IMG/VR virus record: IMGVR_UViG_3300007734_000685
Location: 1-40,752 of that record
DNA length: 40,752 nucleotides
Direction: 5' to 3' (one strand)
DNA from: a virus
The position numbers were made by a program, and so were the translations under genes. Below the pieces are notes generated by a model, which did not search any database, had not been told where the DNA came from, and was given only the letters and a program-made list of their open reading frames with translations. Shown here piece by piece: positions 23,585 through 33,182 of this stretch. Every line of letters starts with the position of its first letter. Positions within the stretch are counted from its first letter, which is position 1.

Positions 23585-25200
23585 GCGATTATTCCCGCCT
23601 CCGTACTCCATTTACATCAATGAGTTTTACTCCTGATGTGCCTAGTAACGCTTTAGGTCCAAATGAGTACAACAGCGGGAAGAATATTGAAGCCGATGTA
23701 CGCTGCATAAAGAAGATTTTTGGTGAGATTCAAATTGCTTCTACCATTACTGATATGCCCATCTTTATGGAAGGTGGGTTTCGCTCCGAGACTTCTTGGG
23801 TGTACATAGTGGCAACCCGTAATTCATCTAGCCAAGGTAAATGGTGGATGATTACGGCTACGGGTATATCCAACATCACACCAGGCGTGGGAGCCAATCC
23901 TTCTGCTTATATCTCTGGCTATACGGAAGATATTAGCATCACTTCATCTTGGGTTGGAAATGTCTTTTTTATCAATGACACTGTTCAAAATCCAATGTAT
24001 TTCTTGCCTACAAGCAATGAAATTACAGTAACTTCTGATGCCTCATGGAATTACGATGTTGGCGTAACGTCAACTAGGGCAGGATTTGTCCGTAATTTTT
24101 GTTCTCCCAATGTGGGAAACATCCTTATTTCAGGCAATTTGACCAAAGTTATTGGCGGTACGTCTTATAACTACCCCACAACTGTCAGATGGTCGCAAGC
24201 TTTTGCCAATCAAGGCTATCCAACAACATGGGAGCCAACCCTTTCTAACGTGGCCAATGAACAAGAAGTTCCTGTTCGTGGTCCTTTGATTGACGGGTTC
24301 TTCCTTGGTGGTAATTTTTATGTGTGTAGCTATTGGGATACAGTCGTTTTCTCGCCTATTTCTTACCAAAATACTACCGCACCAATCTTTGGTGTTCGCC
24401 TGTTAAATCAAGGCCGTGGATTGTTTAACAATAATTGTTGGACAAATACGGATGCCAATGTTTATGGCATAGATGCCCGAGATATTTGGGTGTTTAACGG
24501 CTCAGAATTTTCCTCTTTGGGCAATCAAAAGGTTAAAGATTACTTTTTTGCTAACTTGAATCCAACCTATGCGGGTCGGATGTTCATGGTTAACAATACC
24601 CAAAAGTATCAAATTGAGATTTATTACCCTGATCTGAACTCCACAGGATGGTGCAACAAGATGCTATCTTGGAGATATGACCTACAGGTATGGAATGCTC
24701 CAAAAGACATTCAAAACGCTTGTATGGGCACTGAAGGACCTAGATGGATAGACTCATCACCCGACTACTTTAATTTGTCCTCTAGAGCCGTTGTATACGC
24801 CCGTGGAGGCGTTTCTAGCTCTAGGTTGATAGAGACATCTATTGGCAACTCATTTGTGGGTTCTGCCATTGATTCTCAATTTGAGCGTACTAACATTGCT
24901 TTGCAAACTGCCAATGGTCCTGTTCCTTATTCTTCAAAAGTCTATATTCACCGAGTTTTGCCTGAAATAGCGGGTTCTGGTGCAATTAACATTACTGTTG
25001 GCGGTGCTAACTCTACGGCTCAAACTGCTGTTTATGGTGAGACAGGTATAACCACAATTGATACTGATACACCTTGGGTTCCTACTCAACAAAACACTTT
25101 CCGTACTGTCGCTTTGAAATTTGGCTCAAATGATGCCACTGACACATGGAAAATGAGCGCATTGAATATGCAAGCAACTGTGACTGAGGATGCTTTCTAA
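23581..25200 (+). CDS. Tail nozzle / tubular-B-like tail protein
   Basis: 539 residues, beta-rich with many Trp, Tyr and Asn. The segments STLSNVANEQEVPVRGP-like (about 225), GRGLFNNNCWTNTDANVYGI, DIWVFNGSEF and YPDLNSTGWCNKMLSWRYDL are characteristic of the nozzle-type proteins of short-tailed phages, which form the tube below the adaptor. T7 gp12 and P22 gp10 are functional counterparts. Coupled by ATGA to the glycosyltransferase gene and TAATG to the next fibre gene. Confidence 0.75.
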   Translation: MSDYSRLRTPFTSMSFTPDVPSNALGPNEYNSGKNIEADVRCIKKIFGEIQIASTITDMPIFMEGGFRSETSWVYIVATRNSSSQGKWWMITATGISNITPGVGANPSAYISGYTEDISITSSWVGNVFFINDTVQNPMYFLPTSNEITVTSDASWNYDVGVTSTRAGFVRNFCSPNVGNILISGNLTKVIGGTSYNYPTTVRWSQAFANQGYPTTWEPTLSNVANEQEVPVRGPLIDGFFLGGNFYVCSYWDTVVFSPISYQNTTAPIFGVRLLNQGRGLFNNNCWTNTDANVYGIDARDIWVFNGSEFSSLGNQKVKDYFFANLNPTYAGRMFMVNNTQKYQIEIYYPDLNSTGWCNKMLSWRYDLQVWNAPKDIQNACMGTEGPRWIDSSPDYFNLSSRAVVYARGGVSSSRLIETSIGNSFVGSAIDSQFERTNIALQTANGPVPYSSKVYIHRVLPEIAGSGAINITVGGANSTAQTAVYGETGITTIDTDTPWVPTQQNTFRTVALKFGSNDATDTWKMSALNMQATVTEDAF

Positions 25201-26996
25201 TGCCATTCGCACTAACTAATGACCCATCCCAATCGGAAATTTCCGAGGCTATAAATTATCTATTGGCCAACTTTGGCCCCAACTTGTCTGCTGATCCTAA
25301 TAATGGTCAGATCAGTGGTCCATCGGGTGTGGTCATTGCGTATTTGTATCAATACATTGCCGTCAAATATGCCGATAGTTTTGATGGTACTTTGAACTTT
25401 AGTAACAGTCCAACAGGTCGTTTGTACTATGGATTGAGAAATACAAACAGTTCTGTAGAATCAACTAACCCCGCTGATTACATTTGGTTTTTAGCAGCAG
25501 GTGGATTTGGATCTACCAAGTTTTTGTTTTATCAAACAAATGGCGGTCGGCAAATTAACTTCTTTGTTGGCACAACTGCTCCTAACTCGACTTATTTACA
25601 AGAATCAGGCTCTTCAATTGATCTAGATGTAGTGACTACCACTACGGCATATAACACTGCCGCACCATCTATTTACATTTGGACAGCTACTTCTACCCCG
25701 CCCACACGCCCTAGCACTACATCAACCTATACATGGGCTACAGGAGCTTATACGGCTCCTAGTGGATGGGCAACTACACCGCCAACAAACACAACGGCTG
25801 GCAGTGTTTTGTGGGCTATTACGATACCTTTAATCGTCAATGCCAATACAGTAACTTCTACTTTGGATTGGACTAATACTTTTTATCCAATTTATGCGTT
25901 TTCATCTAATGGTTCAGCAGGAACAACGGGCGGGAATGGTATTAGTGCGTTAACTGCTTATAGGGTACAAAGCCAAACTTCTGCACCTCCTGCAACGCCA
26001 TCAAATACATCGGGTGCTACTGCTCCTAGTGGATGGTCATTAACTGCGCCTACTGTATCTGTTGGTGATGTTCTTTGGTATAGCTTTGGTAGATATAACT
26101 CTAGTGCAGCCACATTAGATGGCGTTCCTTCAAATCAAACTGCATGGGGCACTCCTACTGCCGCTTCTATATTCCAAGACATTCGTTCTGACAACTGGAA
26201 TGGTTCAACACCGCCTACTTACGGAACTCCATCTAGTTATGGAACTGTAGGTTATTACATCAGCCAATCTACTGGAAACTGTTATTTCAATAATGGTATT
26301 TTTAGAGGTGACATTACTGGTGCTTCAGGTACTTTTACGGGTACTGTTCAATCAGGATCTACTGGTAACCGAGTGATTTTGAATGAGTCTTCATCTTCAT
26401 ATTTGAAGGTTTATGACTCTAGTGGAAATAGTATTTATAGCCTTATTGGTGTATCAGGCTTGTATGCCAATTCATCGATGACAGGCGCATCTTCTATTGC
26501 CGCATTCACTGCCACAAATGCTGCCGGATATACAGGAACGGCAATTACTGGTAATAATTTAGGTGCTGGTCATGGCGTATATGGCATAGCTAATGATACT
26601 GGCACAACAAAAAATGGTGTTCTAGGTATTAGTGCAGGTACAGGTTCGCAAGCAGCTTCTGTATATGGAAGTAGTCCTGGCGGCGCAAATTTTGGACTTT
26701 ATTGCTTTGGTCAATTTGGAATAAGTAGCAGTACTCTTGTAACCAATTTAAATGCTCAATATTTAAATGGTAATTTGGCCAGTGCATTTGTAACTAGTAC
26801 TGCTGGTGATGCTTATTCTGCCAACAGGTTAAATGGTTCTGCGGGTACAAACGTATTAAGATTTGTACAGGGAACTGTTACAGGTTCATCTGTGGCCACT
26901 TTTAATGCTGCCGCAAAGCCTGGCAGTGCTTCAACCAATGTGTGGATGGAAATTACCATTGATGGCACAACCCTTTACATTCCAGTTTGGACATAA
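25200..26996 (+). CDS. Tail fibre / receptor-binding protein
   Basis: 598 residues. A head segment (about 1-45) is followed by a beta domain and two copies of a module with the signature TAPSGWxxTxPT...VLW (about 179-235 and 272-320). This module also occurs once in the 900-residue fibre ([20 protein letters not shown]). The region from about 350 on is Gly/Ser/Thr-rich with short repeats (GASGTFTGTVQSGSTGNR) typical of triple-beta fibres. The end (ITIDGTTLYIPVW) resembles knob termini of phage tail proteins. A role in host attachment is likely; the receptor is unknown. Confidence 0.75.
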   Translation: MPFALTNDPSQSEISEAINYLLANFGPNLSADPNNGQISGPSGVVIAYLYQYIAVKYADSFDGTLNFSNSPTGRLYYGLRNTNSSVESTNPADYIWFLAAGGFGSTKFLFYQTNGGRQINFFVGTTAPNSTYLQESGSSIDLDVVTTTTAYNTAAPSIYIWTATSTPPTRPSTTSTYTWATGAYTAPSGWATTPPTNTTAGSVLWAITIPLIVNANTVTSTLDWTNTFYPIYAFSSNGSAGTTGGNGISALTAYRVQSQTSAPPATPSNTSGATAPSGWSLTAPTVSVGDVLWYSFGRYNSSAATLDGVPSNQTAWGTPTAASIFQDIRSDNWNGSTPPTYGTPSSYGTVGYYISQSTGNCYFNNGIFRGDITGASGTFTGTVQSGSTGNRVILNESSSSYLKVYDSSGNSIYSLIGVSGLYANSSMTGASSIAAFTATNAAGYTGTAITGNNLGAGHGVYGIANDTGTTKNGVLGISAGTGSQAASVYGSSPGGANFGLYCFGQFGISSSTLVTNLNAQYLNGNLASAFVTSTAGDAYSANRLNGSAGTNVLRFVQGTVTGSSVATFNAAAKPGSASTNVWMEITIDGTTLYIPVWT

Positions 26997-26998
26997 TC

Positions 26999-27271
26999 AT
27001 GCCAAGACAAATAGATATTCCCGCAGAAACTGTTTATGAAGATATCCGTACTATTGAAGAAGTGCCAAGCATTTCTGTCAATGTAATGGTGGGTAAAACT
27101 GACTCAACAGGTGAATTTATTGTTCCTCAACAGTACAACTTGTACATGATTGATGGTGCAAATTACACTGAATTAAATGGACCACCCACTTCATGGGCTC
27201 CTGATAAACCAACAGGTACTTACCGAAATCAAGACTTGTGGCACTTTATTGATATATTGAGGAGTGAATAA
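26999..27271 (+). CDS. Hypothetical protein, 90 aa
   Basis: Start taken at ATG 26999 (MPRQIDIPAETVYEDIRTIE); a TTG twelve bases earlier would overlap the fibre gene. No strong ribosome-binding site is visible, consistent with coupling from the fibre gene two bases upstream. Compact strand-rich sequence. Its position after the fibre suggests an attachment or assembly accessory; function unknown. Confidence 0.6.
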   Translation: MPRQIDIPAETVYEDIRTIEEVPSISVNVMVGKTDSTGEFIVPQQYNLYMIDGANYTELNGPPTSWAPDKPTGTYRNQDLWHFIDILRSE

Positions 27272-27609
27272 TGGGTGGTTTTTCAGCACAATTGCAGTCT
27301 CCTCAATCTTCTGCCCCTGCGGGTAAAGGTGCGGGTATGTCTGCCATGCAAATGGGTCAAAACCCTATTCAAACTCCTGTTTTGCAGAAAATGGAAAAGA
27401 GTATGGATTCTCAGCCTAATGATGGAGCAATAGATCCTACTCAGAACTTTATGCCGAACACTGGAATGATGGGTGGCCAAGTAACTATGCCAGGCCAAGG
27501 CGGTCAACCTCAATTAGGTATGCCTAATGCCTATTCAAATACAGTCAGTCCGTGGGATAATTCAATTAATCAGCCAAAACAAGGTTCTGGCAAAGGCAAA
27601 GGAGCTTAA
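27271..27609 (+). CDS. Hypothetical Met/Gln/Gly-rich protein, 112 aa
   Basis: Disordered, low-complexity sequence (APAGKGAGMSAMQMGQNP, TGMMGGQVTMPGQGGQPQLG) ending in a basic GKGKGA tail. No fold or family recognised. It belongs to the block of Gly/Gln-rich proteins that precede the large internal proteins, so it may be a virion or ejection component. TAATG junction upstream. Confidence 0.6.
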   Translation: MGGFSAQLQSPQSSAPAGKGAGMSAMQMGQNPIQTPVLQKMEKSMDSQPNDGAIDPTQNFMPNTGMMGGQVTMPGQGGQPQLGMPNAYSNTVSPWDNSINQPKQGSGKGKGA

Positions 27610-27611
27610 TC

Positions 27612-28478
27612 ATGGGCGGTGGAAAAGGATCAAGTAGTTCATCTGTACAGATGACTCCCGAGCAACAAAGGTTGCTCACGCTTCAAACTGATGCATTACA
27701 AAATACATTTTTACCTGCTTACCAAAGTACAGTAACGGGTGCTAAAGATGTTTATGGGCAAGTTAACCCATATGCCACTCAAGCGGCTAAAAATACTTAT
27801 GAAAATGCCGCAGGGGTAAGTAACGCTCAACAGACTGTTGGTGGTGAATTAGTTCAAGGTGGTCGCCAACTAGGTTTTGCAGGTGGTGGCGGTACTAAAA
27901 ACATAGCTGATTTAATGTCTACAGGTGGTCAGAATTTGGCTACTGCGGGTACTACAGGTTTGATGAGTTTGTTTTCTCCTGATTACAAAACAGAACAAAT
28001 TCAGGCTTCTTTGCAACCTGCCCGTGAAGCTATTCGTGAACAACAAGCTGGCCAAAACGCCATGTATGGAGCCGCAGGTGGTTTGGGTTCTTCTCGTATG
28101 GCTTTGGCTGACAAGAACTTAGGTCAATTAGGCCAACAACGTCTGCAATCTGCTGCCGCTCAAACTTCTGCCGCAGTAGAAGGTCAACGTCAACAAGCCG
28201 CTAATACATTACTTGGAACTGGCGCACAAGCTTTGTCTGGCGCAGGTGGTTTGTATGGCAATTTGTTAACCGCAGGTCTTGGAGCGGGTGCAACTGGCGC
28301 AAATATATTGGGTCAATCTGTTGATACAAGTGGTAAAGCAATTACTGCCGCTGCTTCTCCAATGGATTTGTATTCCAAATATGCTTCTGTTGTTTACGGA
28401 ACACCTCAAGCTTCTACAACTGCTAATTTTGCTGGTACACAAGGTCAAAAGACTTCCAGCAAAGGGTTTGGATTTTAA
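27612..28478 (+). CDS. Putative internal/ejection protein, 288 aa
   Basis: Begins MGGGKGSSSSSVQMTPEQQR, has long Ala/Gln-rich helices (about 110-200) and hydrophobic Gly-rich stretches (GNLLTAGLGAGATGANILGQ), and ends KGFGF. This composition is shared by phage internal proteins that leave the head with the DNA and form a channel in the cell envelope, in the manner of P22 gp7/gp20/gp16. The family as such I cannot name. Order in the genome (after tail genes, before two 500-residue proteins) fits. Confidence 0.6.
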   Translation: MGGGKGSSSSSVQMTPEQQRLLTLQTDALQNTFLPAYQSTVTGAKDVYGQVNPYATQAAKNTYENAAGVSNAQQTVGGELVQGGRQLGFAGGGGTKNIADLMSTGGQNLATAGTTGLMSLFSPDYKTEQIQASLQPAREAIREQQAGQNAMYGAAGGLGSSRMALADKNLGQLGQQRLQSAAAQTSAAVEGQRQQAANTLLGTGAQALSGAGGLYGNLLTAGLGAGATGANILGQSVDTSGKAITAAASPMDLYSKYASVVYGTPQASTTANFAGTQGQKTSSKGFGF

Positions 28479-28487
28479 GGAAATATC

Positions 28488-29024
28488 ATGGCAGCAGATG
28501 CACCTTTTGGTTTAAGTTTTGGAGATCCACGCAAATACATGGGTCAGAGCCCTTTAGCTGAAATTGGCAAAGCCGCAAAAACAGGTTTAGTTTTGTATGG
28601 CTTGCAACAAACTGGAGCTATTGATGCTTTAGATAAGCTTGGTGTAAAACCTAATCAAGCAGGTACTTTCTCTTTTAACAATCCTGTTGCGCCTACTGGA
28701 ACCGCTCCACCCACAGGTGTTGCAGTGCAACCCGTAGTGCCTAATGCTAATGCTTTTACTCCTGCCGTAGCTACCCCTGTTTATGATAGTGCGCCAATGT
28801 CAACAACACCTCCTGCAAATATTGGTGTAGATGTTCTTGATGGTAAATATCATGGCAATGAACAATCATTTGTAAATCCACAAGCACAAAGAGATTTCAA
28901 TCCTTTTGTGCCACAAGTTGGCTATAACCCAATACAAGCTACTGGTAATGAATATCAACAAATGCCAGGTTATGGCAAATTAGGTAAAGCCATCCAAGGT
29001 ATGGTTGGTGGAATGTTTGGATAA
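28488..29024 (+). CDS. Hypothetical virion-region protein, 178 aa
   Basis: Short helical start (PLAEIGKAAKTGLVLYGLQQ) then a long Pro/Ala/Thr/Val-rich disordered region (VAPTGTAPPTGVAVQPVVPN) and a Gly-rich amphipathic end (LGKAIQGMVGGMFG). Located between the putative ejection proteins, with ten-base spacing and AAGGAA before the start. It may be one of the ejected set. Confidence 0.6.
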   Translation: MAADAPFGLSFGDPRKYMGQSPLAEIGKAAKTGLVLYGLQQTGAIDALDKLGVKPNQAGTFSFNNPVAPTGTAPPTGVAVQPVVPNANAFTPAVATPVYDSAPMSTTPPANIGVDVLDGKYHGNEQSFVNPQAQRDFNPFVPQVGYNPIQATGNEYQQMPGYGKLGKAIQGMVGGMFG

Positions 29025-29033
29025 GGAACAATC

Positions 29034-30596
29034 ATGGCAGAAACTATTGAACAACAAGCTCCTTCAGTTACGATCTATCCAAGTGCTTTGCAAGATGCTG
29101 CCGCTATTAAAGATTCGGCTAATAATGCTTTGGCAACTCGTGATACTAAAGGTTTGATCAATGCTGCCCAACAAATGGGTGTTGATACACCTGAAGGCAA
29201 TGCTACGCTTAAAACTGCTCAAGAGATGCAACAAAGATCTAATGAGTTTAAAAGCATAGTTGCACCAATTAATGAAGCAAAAACTGATGGTGAGCGAAAT
29301 CTTGCTGCCGCCAAAGCTTTGCGTAATGTTAGCCAAGAACCTTTGTATGGTCAGGCACTTATTGCTTTTATGATGGGTCAAAAAGATACTGCTTTTAATT
29401 TGGCCACTGGTGGTGCATTAAAGACCACTACTGAATATGCCAAAGACAATGGCAATATCATTCAAGTAACTGTTAATGCTCTCGGTCAACCACAAGGGTA
29501 TTTTGATGTTGAACAAAAACGTGTCCTTACTCCTGAAGAATATTCAAAGCGGGGTGGCAGTGTTTCTGACATTGACAAAACTTTTGCTATTAAAAGTGCA
29601 GAAGAAAATCGTTCACGTTACAACTCTTCTTTTCAAAACGAAAGAATAGCTGTTAACAAATGGACTGAGGCTTATGCGGGTCTTGCGCCAAAACTTGAGT
29701 TTTTAGATAAGTTTTATAGAAGCGCAAAAACTGATCTTGCCCCTGATGAATATGCAAAATTAGTTGGCTCAATTGCTAACAGTGTTGGTCAATCAAGCAC
29801 TAAATCAAATGCGTCTACTTACTTTAATCAGATCAATGACAACAAAAGCAAAGGTCAAAGTCAAAAAGTTGATGCTGGTCTAGCCGCTAAGTTGGGTATT
29901 CCTAAAGAATTAATTGGTACTGAATTTAGCATTGATGGAAACTATCTTGTTTCTAAATCCAACAATCAAAAATATGATTATGGTGCTTTAAAGCAACAAA
30001 CTGATTCTGCTAGTTTGGCTTCTGAAGCAACTCAAAATAGTCAATCAACATTAGATAGTATTGTTACTTCTAAAAAGTTTCAAGATTCTATTGCTGGTAA
30101 ATCACCACAAGAAAAAGCTAAATTGATTCAGCAAATGAAAACGGCTATTCAATTTGGTAATGAGGTAGGTTCTGAATTAAATAAAGCAGTAGACCAGTAC
30201 GGCAAGCCAACTTTTATTTCTTTGCCAACTGCCGCATCATTTACCGATACGCAAGCACAAGCAATGACTCAACTTGCTCAACATAAGCAAAACGCAGAAC
30301 AAATTGCGGCTTATAGAGATCACTTTGACAAAAATGCCAAGCATTACGATGAGACAAAGACTTTGCCAGTGCCTGGTGCTATTGGTGCGGCTTACACTTC
30401 AAAACCAATTTTTAACGAAATCCGTGATCGTTGGTCTAATGAAATAAATACCATTATGGGTAGTGAATACGTTGCTCGTGGTGCAAAACAACAACCTACT
30501 GCTAAACCTGAAGCAAGATCTTCTGCTCCTGTAGCACCACCACAAACCAACAAGAAACCTACTTTGTCAGAACTTAGAAGACAGGCTGGAGGCTAA
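29034..30596 (+). CDS. Putative internal virion protein, 520 aa
   Basis: A large, polar, mostly helical protein without signal peptide, membrane spans or a lytic transglycosylase motif that I can see. The N-terminal region has short Ala/Asp/Gln-rich helices (YPSALQDAAAIKDSANNALA) and the C-terminus is Lys/Pro/Ala-rich and disordered. Size and position resemble the second ejection protein of P22-type podoviruses. The neighbouring 497-residue protein is its probable partner; the genes are two bases apart. Confidence 0.6.
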   Translation: MAETIEQQAPSVTIYPSALQDAAAIKDSANNALATRDTKGLINAAQQMGVDTPEGNATLKTAQEMQQRSNEFKSIVAPINEAKTDGERNLAAAKALRNVSQEPLYGQALIAFMMGQKDTAFNLATGGALKTTTEYAKDNGNIIQVTVNALGQPQGYFDVEQKRVLTPEEYSKRGGSVSDIDKTFAIKSAEENRSRYNSSFQNERIAVNKWTEAYAGLAPKLEFLDKFYRSAKTDLAPDEYAKLVGSIANSVGQSSTKSNASTYFNQINDNKSKGQSQKVDAGLAAKLGIPKELIGTEFSIDGNYLVSKSNNQKYDYGALKQQTDSASLASEATQNSQSTLDSIVTSKKFQDSIAGKSPQEKAKLIQQMKTAIQFGNEVGSELNKAVDQYGKPTFISLPTAASFTDTQAQAMTQLAQHKQNAEQIAAYRDHFDKNAKHYDETKTLPVPGAIGAAYTSKPIFNEIRDRWSNEINTIMGSEYVARGAKQQPTAKPEARSSAPVAPPQTNKKPTLSELRRQAGG

Positions 30597-30598
30597 TC

Positions 30599-32092
30599 AT
30601 GGCAAAATTTAATGAAGAAAAGTTTCGGTCTTCTGCAAAAGCGGCTGGTTATTCTGATGAAGAAATTGATGCAGAATTAAAAAACACACCCGCCCCTGTT
30701 GGTGCTGCCGTGCCTAACATTGTGCCTATTGCTGATGGTAGAGAAACCACTGCCACTTTTGAAAAAGAAGCACAAGCAAAAGGCGCAGAACTTATGCAAT
30801 CTGCAAAGCAAGAACAACAAGCAACTTTGGCGGCTCCTCCTTTTGATTGGATGAGTGTTGCCAATTCACCCGTTGGATATGTAACAGGCGGTGCAGCTCT
30901 TGGGGCTCTTGCTACTGGTGTTGGATATGCTTTTGGTAAAGCTAAATCAGGTCTTAGTGGAATTAACCAACGCAAAATTGGCCAACCCATAGACAGAACA
31001 ATTGATATCCCTATGGATACAGTTGAAAAAAGAAACATGAGCCCCTTTGCTCAACAGTTTGAAACAACATATGGTGTTCCTTTATCCAAAGCCGAGGCAA
31101 TCACGGGTGGCCCAATCACCAATCCAAAAGATGCCGCAATTATTGGTGGAGCATTAAAAAATCAAGCTGGTATTTCGGTAAACAATCCTTACCAAACAAG
31201 CCCATATACACAACCAACTACTGGTCCTTTCTTTAATCCTGCTCCTCCTGCCGCACCGCAAGCTCCTGTTGCACCAACTGATCCACTTGCGCCTAGACCT
31301 AATCCATACATGACACCTAGTGTTCAAACAGGTGTGCAAACTGGTAATGCTACTCAGGCAGTTCAGGCAGTTGTTGCTCAAGAACTTGATAAAGCCACGG
31401 GTGTAGCTCCTACTGAGCCTGTAACACCCAAAGCACCCAAAAAAGAACCTGCTGTAGCAACATTTAAAACATTGGCAGATGTTCCTAAAGGATATGAATT
31501 CCGTTCTGATGTTGGTAATCTTGATAGATCCATGTACAACATTCTTGGCCCAGAACACCGCCAATATGCTAAAGAACTTTTAACTGGTGGGCAGATGTTT
31601 GGTAATTCTCCAAATGTTAATGCTGATGTTTCTAGGTTAAGTACACAATATTTCCAAAAGCTTCAATCTGAAATTCCTGAAACAATCTTAAGTAGAGATG
31701 AGCGCAGAGCGCAAGGCATCCCATCTAAGTTTGGTAACTATGGCCTCCAAGGTTTTGGTAAAGCCGCCAAAGTTGGTGGTGTTGCAGGAACATTGTTTGC
31801 CGTAGCAGATATTGCTAATGCGGCTCAACAAGGTAAGTATGGTCAAGCTGCCGTTCAAGGTGTTGATGTAGCTACAGATTACATTCCTATGGTTGCCCAA
31901 CTAAAACAAGGTTTGTCGCCAAGGTCTGTTGGTGAAGGTTCTACTCTTTCTGCAGAACAAGTTCAACAACGACAAAATGCATATTTGCTTGGCAGTCCTT
32001 ATGCCCAAACAGAGCAAGCCAAATTGGCTCGTCTGAGAGAAAAAGCTGGTGCTGGTCGTGGCATAGCTCCCCCATCTGCTTACATGAGGTAA
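30599..32092 (+). CDS. Putative internal virion/ejection protein, 497 aa
   Basis: Starts MAKFNEEKFRSSAKAAGYSD, has a Gly/Ala-rich hydrophobic segment (about 97-118, VGYVTGGAALGALATGVGYA) that could insert in a membrane, a Pro-rich linker (about 200-280), and a second apolar helix region (about 380-420, KVGGVAGTLFAVADIANAAQ). The combination of membrane-prone helices and disordered linkers is usual in DNA-ejection proteins. No muramidase motif seen. Last of the ejection-type genes before the lysis block. Confidence 0.6.
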   Translation: MAKFNEEKFRSSAKAAGYSDEEIDAELKNTPAPVGAAVPNIVPIADGRETTATFEKEAQAKGAELMQSAKQEQQATLAAPPFDWMSVANSPVGYVTGGAALGALATGVGYAFGKAKSGLSGINQRKIGQPIDRTIDIPMDTVEKRNMSPFAQQFETTYGVPLSKAEAITGGPITNPKDAAIIGGALKNQAGISVNNPYQTSPYTQPTTGPFFNPAPPAAPQAPVAPTDPLAPRPNPYMTPSVQTGVQTGNATQAVQAVVAQELDKATGVAPTEPVTPKAPKKEPAVATFKTLADVPKGYEFRSDVGNLDRSMYNILGPEHRQYAKELLTGGQMFGNSPNVNADVSRLSTQYFQKLQSEIPETILSRDERRAQGIPSKFGNYGLQGFGKAAKVGGVAGTLFAVADIANAAQQGKYGQAAVQGVDVATDYIPMVAQLKQGLSPRSVGEGSTLSAEQVQQRQNAYLLGSPYAQTEQAKLARLREKAGAGRGIAPPSAYMR

Positions 32093-32094
32093 AT

Positions 32095-32319
32095 ATGGCT
32101 GAAGTTACTCACGAACAAATCTACGAGCGACTTGTTGAAGTTGAAGCCAAGGTAGATAGCATAGACAAGAACACAAAAGGTCTTGTAGAGGCTATAAACG
32201 CCCTTGATGGAGCTTTTAAAGTACTTGGATGGATTGCTTCTGTTGCCAAGCCTATTCTTTGGGTAAGTGGTTTAATCATGGCCGCTGGTGCGGTGTGGCA
32301 GACTTGGATTAAAAAATGA
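32095..32319 (+). CDS. XhlA-like holin/hemolysin-type protein
   Basis: 74 residues: an N-terminal amphipathic helix or coiled coil (IYERLVEVEAKVDSIDKNTK), then one transmembrane helix (about 45-68, WIASVAKPILWVSGLIMAAG) and a short basic end. This is the layout of XhlA-type proteins, which assist holin-mediated lysis. Coupled by ATGA to the next membrane microprotein; it opens a cluster of small membrane proteins ahead of the lysozyme. Confidence 0.7.
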   Translation: MAEVTHEQIYERLVEVEAKVDSIDKNTKGLVEAINALDGAFKVLGWIASVAKPILWVSGLIMAAGAVWQTWIKK

Positions 32320-32408
32320 TTGATTGGGCTGAAGCAATTATTGCCGCAGCCTGTATCACTTGTTTTGTAGTGTTCTGTAGCTACATCATTTTATGGGCGT
32401 TTCCGTGA
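32316..32408 (+). CDS. Single-span membrane microprotein, 30 aa
   Basis: MIDWAEAIIAAACITCFVVF followed by CSYIILWAFP: one transmembrane helix with three cysteines. Its ATG overlaps the preceding stop as ATGA and its end overlaps the next gene. Similar tiny proteins accompany lysis genes in several phages. Probable lysis accessory. Confidence 0.6.
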   Translation: MIDWAEAIIAAACITCFVVFCSYIILWAFP

Positions 32409-32692
32409 GATGGCTAATAGCACTGGCATTAATTCTTTCACTTCACTCTACAGGAAAAGACTTATGTAGCGTAAGAGAGTTTTACTCAATTGCGTGGGGT
32501 ATCCATGACCCTACTGAGCGACATAGATTAATGGTTGAGTGGCTTACAAAACATCAGTACTTATGCAAAAGTACCGACTATAGAGTAATCTGGAACAACA
32601 TGGCCGAATGGGGTGGAAACTCTGACTCACATCATTTAAGAGCTTTGGTGATTCATGGATACAAAGAAGCACTTGAGAGGGAAAAGAAATGA
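32393..32692 (+). CDS. Hypothetical secreted/anchored protein, 99 aa
   Basis: An N-terminal hydrophobic segment (VRWLIALALILSLHSTGK, about 5-20) is a likely signal peptide or anchor. A soluble domain with two cysteines (C25, C53) and several Trp and His follows. An alternative GTG start at 32405, overlapping the previous stop as GTGA, would remove four residues and is equally plausible. It may act in the periplasm during lysis. No known family. Confidence 0.65.
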   Translation: MGVSVRWLIALALILSLHSTGKDLCSVREFYSIAWGIHDPTERHRLMVEWLTKHQYLCKSTDYRVIWNNMAEWGGNSDSHHLRALVIHGYKEALEREKK

Positions 32693-32925
32693 TCGATACA
32701 ATCAAATTATTCCCAACTGTTCAACCTTCTGGTTATCCTGACAAACACGATCTTGCTCAAGTAAAGCTAGAGAAACAACATGAAATGAACAAGGCAAATG
32801 AATTAGCCAAGCAAAAACAAGTGCAGTTACAAGACTTAGAATTTGAGATTTACACAAAAAAAGTAGTTCAAGAACAACTCCGCATGGAAATATTCACTAA
32901 CCGAAAACTTGACCTGTACGCATAA
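32689..32925 (+). CDS. Hypothetical coiled-coil protein, 78 aa
   Basis: After a short strand-like start (MIDTIKLFPTVQPSGYPDKH), the rest is a continuous charged helix with heptad character (QHEMNKANELAKQKQVQLQD). No signal or membrane segment, so it is not an obvious spanin. Coupled by ATGA to the previous gene, in the lysis cluster. Function unknown. Confidence 0.65.
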   Translation: MIDTIKLFPTVQPSGYPDKHDLAQVKLEKQHEMNKANELAKQKQVQLQDLEFEIYTKKVVQEQLRMEIFTNRKLDLYA

Positions 32926-32933
32926 GGATGAAC

Positions 32934-33182
32934 ATGGAAGATTTAAAGGGAAGACTTACATTTGCAGTAACTTTGATGGTTAGTGCAACATTGTGTATTT
33001 GTATCATTTCAATGGTTGTTGCTTTTTTGCTAGGACTATGGGCAAAAGAAGTCGAAAACTCAGAAATTTTTGCCATGCTTCACCCTGCTTTTCAAACAAT
33101 CATTGGTGGTTTTATTGGGTTACTAGCAGGTGTACGCTTATCCCATGATGATGATAATTGCTCTAAATGTAAGGATGACTGA
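32934..33182 (+). CDS. Two-span membrane protein, holin candidate
   Basis: The ATG at 32934 has AAGG six bases upstream and is preferred over the ATG at 32928. 82 residues with transmembrane helices at about 10-35 (TFAVTLMVSATLCICIISMV) and about 47-67 (AFQTIIGGFIGLLAGVRL), ending in a charged tail with two cysteines (NCSKCKDD). Size, two spans and charged C-terminus fit class II holins, which open the membrane at lysis time. The next gene is the other holin-type candidate. Confidence 0.6.
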   Translation: MEDLKGRLTFAVTLMVSATLCICIISMVVAFLLGLWAKEVENSEIFAMLHPAFQTIIGGFIGLLAGVRLSHDDDNCSKCKDD

